Source of the DNA: Symsagittifera roscoffensis
Taxonomy: Eukaryota; Xenacoelomorpha; Acoela; Convolutidae
Reading direction: 5' to 3'
DNA length: 64,000 nt
Assembly: GCF_963678635.1 (NCBI RefSeq)
Contig: NC_087062.1
Span: forward strand, 91,365,845 to 91,429,844
This document shows positions 38,001 to 50,000 of the stretch, one piece after another (within the stretch, counting starts at the first letter, position 1; each line of letters opens with the position of its first letter). The notes below the pieces were generated by a model that was given only the letters and a program-made list of their open reading frames with translations, searched no databases and had not been told where the DNA came from. The translations under genes were made by a program, and so were the position numbers.

Positions 38001-41000
38001 CGGCTTTTTGATAGCATGTGCTTTGACATTCAAAAAAATTAAACTAGCCGAGTTGATGCATTTTAATTTCTCAAAAACTCAAAAAATACTATTTGTATCA
38101 AACAGCATCACAAGAAAGAAAAATTGGTTACAAACCATTTCTAACTCAATAAATCTCGCACTGCTTTGAAATGCATAATTTATACATAATTTGGCTTCAT
38201 ACTTTCCAATTTAACACTTGCAATGCTAGTGTGGATGCCTTCAGTTTGTTATATTCCAATTTATTACTCCAAAATGTGTCTTTTTATATTTGGTGCCCTT
38301 TTGCTGCAACATATTGGCAATTTCTTAGCATATGTAGCCGCTTTATTTGTGAGTAGTATTCGGCGATTGTTGAGCGTTCATGGCTGAGAGGGCAGGGTTT
38401 GCATCCAATATGTAGCAAAAATAGCAAAGTTTTTGGTATTCAAAGCTAACTTCTATTTTTATTTCATTTCATAAAGCTACTTTTTTGTCGGGTTCTTGCT
38501 AGTGTTTGCAGAGCGCTGCTTCGGCTGTGTTACAAAATTGTCCTGATTACGTTTGAGTAGAAAAAGATCTCTAGAGATCCTCCAGCAGTTCAACAACAGT
38601 AGGTACAAAAAAAACTTATTCGGTTGCTTTTTATCGTACTCAAACAAGACTTATTTTTATGTAAATGGATGGACTCAGCAAAAGCAAATTTATTAAGGTG
38701 CTCACTCTGCTCTCACAAGTGGTCGTCTGTTGATAAACCAGTTATCAACCACTGTTATGGGAAAAAATGTTGCAAGTGGTACAAAGCGAGGCCAATGTCC
38801 AAGCCGCCTAGTCTTGAAGACACTTTTCCAGTTCGTAAATTTAATAGATTAAGAAGTGCCTAATATAGCGTCTTGACCTCCACTGGTATTTCGGACATAT
38901 AGAGAAGTTTACGATGGGTATAGTTCATTTCGTTTGACCATTTGTTATGATTCATTAGAGTCAAAACCCTTGCCCCTGACTTTGAACTGTTGGCGTGCAG
39001 ATGTGAGGCGCTAATTATTTTAATGAAAAGCTCAAATTATATTTAGTTGTTATTCTGAAGTAAGCTCATCCTTGAAGAGGTTAGTTGTAAATAATAAATA
39101 ATGGTGATTTAAAACCTCAGCAAACCAGTAAAAACACTGATCTGATTAGGATTTTCGAGTTTATCAAACCCTAACTGAAACTTGCGAATTCAGAGTTTTA
39201 ATGTAAGCTATATTTTTATTCTGTCACCCCTCACACGCCACTCACGGTAAAAAATTGAACACATTTATTTCAAAATAGCAAATTTAAAAGTTTCTCACAT
39301 CGTTGAAAGTTTCTCTCTATTTGCACAGACGCCGACAGTTAGTGTTATGAAATAGTCTTCATCCATTCAACGCCCAGTGTGATTGAATAATACTTCTGTC
39401 AGTTCTATCAGACTTTGAAGATTTAAAATTGGCTCATGATTTCAGGAGTGCGGTTTGTATTTAGACAACCGCGTATTCAGACACTGTATTAACCAATCAG
39501 AATCGAAACAAGGAAGAAATGAATTTGATATCTTTCTTTGTCTCGATTATGATTGGTTAATACAGTGTCTGAATACGCGGTTGTCTAAATATTGCTACGT
39601 AACCATGATTTCTATAGCTACAATTTATCTATATAGAATGTTTATCACAACAATTTCAGTCAATTAACTCCAATTTTGGCTTATAACCGGCATTGTTTGT
39701 GCTTCAGAACCCTCAAACATAGCCCTCTTGAATGTGACCACTGGAATGCATGACCCCTCGACTGAAGTGGCCATATGGTTCAGTCAGGACGAAGAAGCTC
39801 TCGAGTACGAGACTGTCGCGTAAGTCACAACAGTCGACAACACTATCTTTGGCCTCATTTCAAGTGTACCATCATCAAAAGAAAACATACAAATTCAAAC
39901 ATACATTTCACTTAATGTTATAGAACTCAAGCGAAATCACTGCGCCCTTGTACCATCCCTCGATTAAAAACACTAAATATGTTTTCTCATTCTATGACAT
40001 GTTTCATGCATGGTGAAAGACGCCTGTCGAAGTATCCATTAGTTTTCAACATTTACAAAAAGTGGTTATGCTGCTTATAAAAACCAGTTTTGTTTTTTTC
40101 CCCGCGCACGAATATACTCTTCAAGTCTGATGTAGGAGTTTTGCAAGGAGCGCATTTTGATGCTTTTCGAAATCGAATCGTCTTTTTTAAATTCTGCCGT
40201 TTCTTTAGAACATTTAATAGACCCTTAGTTAGAGAAAAAGTGCCAGTGATTCCATTTTGGACGAGTTTGACCAGGCGCGGATCTAGGAATTTCTCGAGAG
40301 GGGGGGGGGGGCAGATTTTCCAAAAATTTTGTCGACCTTTTTTTTATGTCGACCAAATTGATTTTCTGAGCTCTCCCCAACCACTATAAAGACGGAAATT
40401 TGAGTAAATTTTATGCGCCGCAGGCAAATTTTTGAAAAAAGGCGTTTTTAGGCACTTTTTGGAAAATTTCGACCAAAAAGTTGCGTTTTTTCGGCGCGCG
40501 CTCCCCCTCCAAAATTAGTATCGATTGGCGCCAAAGGCGCCTTTAGAAACAATTTAAGGTCAGCCAGCCAAAAATGGATATCTCAAAATAGTACAAAGGG
40601 GGGACCCTTTGGCTCGGCAGAGAGTCGAATCCCTGAGGGGGGGGGGGCGTCCGCATCTCGCCACTCCCTAAATCCGCTACTGATTTTGACCATGATTTTG
40701 TTTTCATTATGAAGTTAAAATGTGTTTTTTTTTTCGCCAGAACCTGGACTGAAGACCTCTCTGTGTCGCCTTTTGAGAGCCATAATCAATCCAGAATGGA
40801 CACGACGCCATACCATGTCCTCACACACCTCTACTCTGGACAAGTCTACAGCATATCAGCCAGGGCCTACTGGGTCATTAATGGATCCCTCACTATCTAT
40901 GGATTCTATGCTCCTGTGGCCATTGAGCAAACTGGGCTTTACCCACCTTTGGTCGAAAATGCACAGTCGGCATTCGGGGACCCTGTCCTTGTTTGTACAT

Positions 41001-44000
41001 GTAAGTGATTGTATTTAACTTCTCGTGTAATTTTCGGGGGCATCTTGGCTCTTAAAAGTCTTGCTAACTTTTTTTCTGAGTTGTGTTTATTTTGATGTTG
41101 CCGAACGTTTTCAACTCAGTTAAAAACTCGGATTGGTTGAAACCGTTTACAGAGCAGAAGTCATGACATCAATTGAACTCGATCTTATATTTGATACTTT
41201 CTTGGAATTGAATTCCACAGTTGCCCCGGTAAAATTGTCGGAACTAGTGGCGTAGTTCTGTGAGTCTAGCTACTTGGACGACAGGGAGTGTGGGATCGGT
41301 TCTCAGAGTGGGCCACTGTTGGTTGGTGGCTTGTGTTGATCTGGTGTCCACACTAAGCGCTATGTCAATATGGTTGTGTAGTGCAAGCGAAATGACCAGG
41401 TTGTATGATGAGAGGCGAACCGGCCAAGGGTGGAAACACAGCAGGCAAAAGTCTCCGCACGGAGCGGTAGTTGGACAGCACTAGTGAGCGAGCACCTCCC
41501 AACAGCCACTCTGAGAACTGGGACTCTGTCCTAAATTTTATAGTCGTTTTAAAACAATTTTTCTGTTTTTATAAATTTTGAATTCAGTCTCAATTCAGTT
41601 TTAGATTTATCAATGTTTCTGCAGTTTAAACTTTAAGCTTTTAAAACTTTATAAATGTTATAACTTTAAAAATAGTTTCTCTTTTCTATTTATCTACATT
41701 GTTTGAAGTTTGAATTTCTTAAAACGATACAAGTATGATATGGGTCCCTTAAAAGAGATGGCCCCTGGAGAGTTTTTTTGGCCTGAAAATTTTACAAAAC
41801 TCGGTTCGCATTTGTTTACTTATATCTTTTTTAAAAAGTTTCAACGAAAATTTAAGACCCATCTACACGTAGACTCTTTTAAGTTTTATCAAATGAGTTT
41901 TTTGTTATTCAAAACGTGCGTCTATTTTTCCTCCTCCTCCACCCCTCCCTCCCTCTTATAATTTTATGATGTAACGAGGGGTTTTACAAGGTTAACCATG
42001 AAGACTAAATATGTTTGTCATATAGCCTAATCAGTTCGCTTGCAAGTTTCGTAACATTCGGATAACGTGAACAAAATTTCACTATTAAAGTTTTGCAGGT
42101 AGGGGTAAAAAGGAAAAAGAGCCCTCAGTTTAAGTAATTCAAGCTGGAAATGCCTGAACATATTGTGAAAAGATATTTATTTACAAAAAAAAACAGAAAC
42201 TTGATTTTCAGACCCGAGCGAAGTTGAGAATTTGGTGGCAATTGGCCGCAACAACCAGACAGCCGGACTGACCTTCCAGATCCCAGACAGAGGGGTGATG
42301 GACGCCTTCAACGTGTCGCTGAGCATGGGGGGTCGAGTGATCCACACTGCCGTGGAAACGAACTCTCCCTACTACACCCCAGGTGAGAGGAGAGCTCAGC
42401 TTAAGCTTCTTCCTAACCCCCCCCCCCCACCCCCCCTCCGTATCCTACACTCCTCTACACTAATCTACTTAATCCAGTGGATGAGACAATCCGGCTCTTT
42501 TCCGGTTTCCCACCCCCTTGTAAAATTGCCATTTTATGCTGTTCAAAAATTGTTCCTACGGCTTTTTGAATGAAAGAAAAGTCGTAAAAACTTGTTTATC
42601 TGTTCACGCTGACACGTTTTGATGCAGTTTATAAGAAGAATAGTCGTTTTAAATAGGCTTTCATATGTTGAATTTGAGAAAAAAATGAAGGGGAGAACTG
42701 GTGGAAAACAGCCGACAATCTTTACAAGGTTGTGTATGAAAATCAATTTTTCTTCGATTTTGCTAATCAGTCTACATTTCGAAGTTTAATAGAGTCCGAC
42801 GAAAGTGTGTGTTGTGTGTGTGGGGGGGGGGGGGGGGCACAGAAAAAAGAAAGGCAGTTTTCAATTATTCTCATTTGCATCTACATCTCACTTACCATCT
42901 ATTCATTCCATTTTTGGGGCGGAAGGCCCACATTTGAATCTTTAAATTTGAAAAAAAAACTTTGATTACTTCTTCATAATGCACTGAAATTAGCCAATGA
43001 GAGCCAAACCGACCGCTTTCTGAACAGACTTCATATGTTCATTTTTTCCGTCGTAACTTCTCGTGTTTACAAGTTTTTTTCACAGTAAAGTCTAATGAAA
43101 AGGAAAAATATGTTTTGAAAAAATAGGGGGAAGGGCGGGACCTATTTTGCCCGAGAAATGATTTTGAGAGCCACCCTATTTTGCCGGAATAATAATTAAG
43201 TTAGTTCAAAAGGGTCGCAACTATACCGCAATTCAGGGATGGCTAGAATTTTCGGCTCTTTTTCCTTTTCCCGCACCTCATACGAGCATCAATTATGTTC
43301 TAACGAGTGGTCTTACAAGGTTAATTATGAAGACCGAATATGTTTGTCATGGCCTAATTAGTCGGCATGTCAATTTTCATAACAATCGGACATTGTAAAC
43401 AGCGATTTGAGTTATAAAAACTTGCATGTGGGGAGGGGGGAGGTATGGAAAAAGAGCCGAAATTTTAAGCTAAAAGTTGCTTTTTGGATCAAAAATATCA
43501 TAAAATTTTTATCAAATTGGCTGCGGCAAATTGTTCTAAAGGATTGAGGGGGTTGAAATGTTTTCCATTTAGCTGAACTGTTATGATATATCACTGTGCT
43601 AGGTGGGTCTGTCGGGTGGAACTACACGGATGGGGGAGTGGAGATGAGGCCCTGCAGTGAGTTCGTGGTGTGGGTGAACACAAGGAGCCGCTGTGGTAAT
43701 CAGTTGGGGGAACTCTGGTCTCTCAGAGGGCAATGGGACGCCGCATACACAGGTAAAAATTGTATGATCTCATTTTTACATAAGTTTTTAGTATAATTTG
43801 TTGTTTTTTATAAAGTTTCCAAGGAAATCGAAAGCATGTCTTCCTAAACCATTACATAACACTCCATTCAGTCTTAACTTGACTCGACATTGTCACCAGC
43901 TGTAGTAATCTTTATGAATACTAATTTTGAGAAGCGCTCGCAAAAAAAAACATTTTTTTTGATAAAAACTTTCGCAAAAATGCCGGAAAACGGGTTCAAT

Positions 44001-47000
44001 TTTGATAACCATTTTTTGGCTGACTGACCCTAAAATTTTCCAAAAAGCTCCTTCGGTGCCAATATATACTAATTTTGGGGAAAGAGCGCTCCTAAAAACG
44101 CAGTTTTTTAGTCAAAGTTTTCCAAAAAGTGCCTAAACGCCTTTATGGACTGGTTTTTCTAAAGTTTACCTGTGGCGCAGAAAATTAAGTCAAAATAGGG
44201 TCTTCAAATTGGTTGACTTAAAAAAAGTTGACAAAATTTTCGAAATGTTTAAAAAATTCCCCCCTCGAGAAAATCTTAGATCCGCCCCTGCATCCGCCCC
44301 TGAGCCGGATGTTGCGCATTAATGCTATTGTTCAAGGATTCTAATGGTGAAAGTCAAGTATTTGATAATTCTTTTCAATTATTAGACCTAAAATTTTGTA
44401 TTTACAGCTCCTAACACGCCTTTGATCAATTACTCGAATGTTCAATCCATCGGCGAGACTTCGATCTACTTGGAGTGGTCTATGAGTCAAGACACAGATG
44501 ATCATTGTGTGGGTTCTCTCTTCACAATATACAGAAACGGAGTCTTGGTCACAGACACTCAGCGGAATCTAGATCGCACTGATACTGGACTGACTGCTGG
44601 CACCATTTACACGTACACAGTGTCTGCCTCCAAGAATGGCCAAACTAGTCCCCCCTCGGAAGCATTGCAAGCTTGCACATGTAAGTGGACAAAACATAAT
44701 CATAATAAATCGTTTCCAAACGATGTCGAGTTATTTATATAAATGTACAGAAACAAATCTGATTCTTATGAGAGAATACCATTAGGCCAGCATGGCCAGT
44801 TTTCAGGAGTCTCAGATGTCTCTTAAGTATTGCTCCGATCACGAAGCTCACGTGACTTCTTTTTCCACGCGAAATGGGTGCTTCAAATGAATGCCAGAGG
44901 CGGTCGAGTTATATATTATTAAAAAAGCCCTTCCAGCCCTGATTCGAATTCGTATAGAACAACTGGATTGGAGTATTTGCTATTTAGACGAATATATGAG
45001 TGAACACGAGTCACACTTTTCATTGGTTCTCTTTTAAATTTAGAGTGAAGACTACGAGGGAAAGGACCAACATACGAGCTGTACAGCTCATCACGGCGAA
45101 CCGCTGTTGTGCCCCTGCTTAAGAATTACATGCAATTTTTTTGGTTATCCTTCTTGGCCTGGTAATGTTCCCTCACCCTCAAGCAACGAGCACGGATCAT
45201 GGTGGGCCTCGAACATCAGACCTTTCGATTGAGAGGCGGAGACGTAACCACTTCACCACCGCTCCCCTAATTTTGATATACGCTGATATATACAGGGACG
45301 GATCTAGGATTTTCTCGAGGGGGGGGGGGGCAGATTTTCGAAAATTGTGTCGACCTTTTTATTTAAGTCGACCGAGCTGATTTTCGGGGCTCTCCCAAAT
45401 CATTAAAAAGACCCTATTTTAGCCAAGTTCGGACCCTTTGGATCGGCAGAGGGTCGAATCCCTGAAGTGGGGCATCCCCCCTCAGTCATTTACTGAATGA
45501 AGTTATACTGATATCCCTTGATGGTTTCTTCTAACCGAGCGTTTTCTATTTCCCCTACCTGCATGTAAAACGACAAAAAAAAATTAAAAATTTAGGAGAC
45601 TTTAATTTTTTTTCGTTGTATTTTGATCAATGCAAACAATTATGATCGCTATACTTTCTGTGCTTGTTGAAAATTGTTTTTCATCGGCATTTCTTTAATT
45701 ATAATTTACTTCTCTGCCTCTACCTTTTCTGAATATGAGACATGAAGTGCATAACCTTGTAAATTATTGATTGAAAAAAATGGAGTTTTTGTCTGATATG
45801 ATGGTGGGGGAGAAAGGATGTCGGGAGGGTTTGTGTGAAAGGTTTCACTCATTTAGGAACCATTGATTCATGATCTTAAATGAAAACAATTTATGATTAG
45901 TTGCAGCAGTTGCCAACAGTGGAGTTCTGTTTCAGACCCGTTGCCTCCTCTGTCGGCTGTGTTGGTGTCGGGAGATGACGAGCAGTCTTCCTTCACAGTG
46001 CAGTGGGAGGAACCAGCCAATGGGACGAGGACTGGCTTCTTCTACAGCGACGGACTCTCACACAACAACACCAGGCTCCTCAACAACAACATCACGTGAG
46101 TAATGGGGTCACGCTGATGTCTGTAACAAATAGATGTAACAAAGATTTTTTCTTACGTTTGCGCCGAGTTTTCGCCTCAAATTCTATAGGTTTTGCTTTG
46201 CAATATTATGTTCATTTGGATTCATACTAAAATTGATCATATTTTTGAGATGCACATTTTTTCATCGAAATTTGTCGAGATGACCCTAATTTTTAACGAT
46301 GAAGAACTAATGTGCCCATGATTTAGGCTTGCATGGATTTTTGGCTTTTCCACTTTCCAACCCCCCCCCCCCCGCCTAGTATTTTTTGCTCTTACACCCG
46401 TTCTGCTCTTAGACCATTCTGCTTATTGCTCCGCCTCATTCTTCTCATTGATCAGCTCTTGTTTGACCCAGTTCCGCTTAAAATATCTATTATAAAATTA
46501 AAATTCCCATTAGCATCTAGGACAAAACGTATAGAGACTGAGGCATCTAGCATGTTTAGGACTACGGTAATTATGAACGTAATAAGTAAACCCCCCCCCC
46601 CCATGCTGTGGAAGAAAAATTAACAAGATACCAAGTTAAATCATATAGGTATGTGGCACAGACTCCAGGAGCAGAGTTCAACTTGGACATCGTCATCTTC
46701 TCCTACCTGGACTGTCCATTCACAAACCGATTCCCAGAAGTAGAATTAATCTCCCCCCAGAGTTACTCTTTCAACCTCACCAAATGCACCGGTTAGATCA
46801 TATAATGTGGTCTCTATATGGTAACAGTGTACATATTGCACATAATTTGCTAAAAAGAAATTAGAGATATTTCAGTTTTCGCATTAAATTAGAAATTGTA
46901 AATATCTTTTTCCACTTTTCTGAATGTAGAGTTTTTCTGGAAAAATAGTTTTCAGTGTAAATTTGTGAGCGAAGAACTCTGTTATGGCCGTATTGATAAA

Positions 47001-50000
47001 ACACTTTCTGAAAAATTTAAGTTTTTTCATTAGTTAAAGAATTGCTCTTAATTATCTCGCTAATTCCAGCACCTTCCAATCCGTGGATAAACATGACCAG
47101 AAATGGAGACGAGGCTATAGTGCACGTGTACGTTCCTCAAGGACAGTTCGACAGGATGACGATTGAACTAAACGAGAACCTTGCCGAGTTGTCGTTGACC
47201 TCGCCTGACGGAACCCCGAATCCGACTCCCAACAACACTCTGTTTTCATTTGTGGCCAACAGTCCTCACAGTGACTCGTCCAGCTTCTATGACCTGGTTT
47301 TCACTGGTCTCAAGAAAGATGTTCTATATGAAGCATCCGTACGTCATTTTGAAACTTTTTGGGCTTTCACGAGTTGAGCGGTATTTTAATGCCCCTATGT
47401 TAGTTAGGCGTTTTAAGGTATTAGCATCATTTTTACTGAGTTTTGTAAAGAACGCCTAGGCGTTATGTAGAGATCTCTCAGCCCCATTAAATGTTTAGTG
47501 CCCCTGCGATAAGCAAGGGTATTACAATTGGGTACTAGACTTTTTCCCGTAAATAAATTTGTTCACTGGATCTCCAAGTTTAGTAGATCTCAGTTTCACC
47601 CAAGTTCGTTCTTAATCTAGAGTTACTGTGCTTAGACTAATGAGTTGCGGGGTCTATAGCTGAACAATTTTCAGAGGAAAATTGATTTTGTTTGTAGGCT
47701 TAATTGATTTCTTCCTAATATTTGTCGGCTGATTTACCTGGTGTTTTATTATTATCAATGTATTCATTGAAATTGTTTCATTCAATTCAAATCTGAAGAA
47801 CATAACTGTTGTCTCAATTTTTGTTTTTAGAGTCGCTAAAACGTTCGGTTTGAAAATTTAAAATTTTATAGCGGTTTTTCGTTTGATTTTGTTTTCAATT
47901 TTTTCATTTGTTATGAAACCTTGATTGTCGATTTTTTTTGTCTTCTGATGTGGTACAGTAGCTGCAGCTGCAGCCACACTACAATAACCTTGGGGAGTGC
48001 GTATGGTATTTATGTATTTATAAGTTTGGTATTATTCAAGGTCACTTACGTTGACCTAATTGATTCTACGACTGAAGAGTGTGCCGTACTGCGTGACGGA
48101 ACTCAGTCGAACGTAACGAGAAAAACAGATCTAAAAGATTCAAGTGAATTATAAATTTGAGATCTATATTTTGTTATACTTACTTACCCTGAGCATAGAG
48201 GTATCACATGGCGCAGCCAGCAGGATTGTTGTCCCAAGATAACAGAACAGACATGGGAATTCCAGTGTTTTGGACCTGAGCAAATTCGGATCCACCATGG
48301 AATTTTAAAATTTAGTTTGACCAATTTTTACTAGCAGTTACTGTAAAGGAGAATTTGAATCCAGAAGTACCCTTAGAGGATCCAAAAGCGGTGATAGAAG
48401 AACCAATGCCACGGCCTGAAACACCTAGAGCCAATGAGGATGCACAAGCCATCGCAGATCGAGAAGCGCGAGATAGATTATTAAGGGACAAAGTCGTGCT
48501 TGAAAATGAAGAAAAAAGGGAGCGAGGACCAAAGGTGTTCTATAAGGAAGTTCAAAAACGAATTGCTTCGAGATTTTTTTTTGCCCTAGGAACGGAGGGG
48601 AAAAAGAGATTTGTTCAAAAAATCCTCATACCGAAGTGTCAAGGCTTGAGTTTAGGGAAATGGTAGCTCTGGCAAAAACTTCATTCGAAGAAACAAAAAG
48701 TATAACATATGAGAGATACAAATTTTTCGCGAAAATACAGGAAGCAGGCGAGTCGCTAGAATTTTTCCATGCCGCACTGAGTGCGCAAGCAGCAAAAGCG
48801 GAACTTGGCACATTAGAAGACGAATTAGTTCGAGATCTGTTTATTTCAAAAATGAAAAACACAGCTCTACAAGATACGTTGACTTTTGAAACATTCACTC
48901 CTGACGAAGTTCCGAAGAGAGCGCTTATGTTCAAAAATCATATGCTAACACTGCAGGTACAGACAGTCTAATGGGATCACAAGTAAAGATAAAGCAAGAA
49001 CCCATTATGGAGGTCAGCAATAGAGGAGGAAGTAGCAGGCGATCAAATAAAGAGCTCTACAAATGGATGACGTGGGATGCTAAAAGCAACACAAAATCTA
49101 GAGCCGATCAGAAACAATGTACAAGGTGTGGAAAACCTATCGGAGAAGGAAATCTAAGAAATTGCCCGGCAATGGGCAAAACATGCAAGAATTGTAACAA
49201 GCCAAATCACTTTGCTCGAATGTGTCGGTCACAGCAAGTCAACGAGGTCGCAGAGGAATTATCTAGTTCAGAAGAAGAGTGTAATCTCATCAGATGTTTT
49301 GATTCCTGCGATGACTTTCAGATCATGGTGGTCGAAGAAGACATTATGTCCGTGGACAAATAGAAGATCTCATTTTGGATAAACTTGAGAAGAGAAGAAA
49401 CCAAAATGTCAGTACACAGCATGGCAGTCTTCAGAATGTAAGAAAAATCGACATTCGCAGAAATCCCAAATCAGAACAGATAAAATCGTTAAAGGCATTA
49501 GTCAGAATTGATAACCAGATCTTTAACATGACTATAGATACGGGAAGTCTAGTGTCGTTTTTAAACTGGGCAACAACTAAACAATTTCTAGAAGAGTGTC
49601 CAAAAACGCAATTCACACCGGCGGAAAACCAAAACTTAGTTGACTACAACAAACATTCTAATCTAATTTTGGGTGCATTAAAAGTCGACATCAGGTCAGC
49701 CGGATGGGAAGTGAAAGGGCTATCGTTTTTGGAGAACCATAACCAGTTGGGAGAACCTTGGCCAGAGACTGAACTTGATGAAAAGGTCGTAGAAACATCG
49801 ATTGATATTTTTCATAAAGCTCTCTTCTGTTTGAAAAATCGGCTTTTGGATATGGCCGAGCCGGTTAGAAACGAATATATTCTAGAACATTCTAGTAGCA
49901 ACACTGGCGGTGACGATAAAGCAAACACGTCATCCTACTGTTGCTATAGCAACCAAATCGGTTCAAAACGAACAACGATCGACCGGAACGAAAACGGTCA

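Noticed and set aside
38624-38863. Cys-containing frame as a missing exon
   Set aside because: No FN3 features, and exons 22 and 23 already join in phase at a normal domain border.
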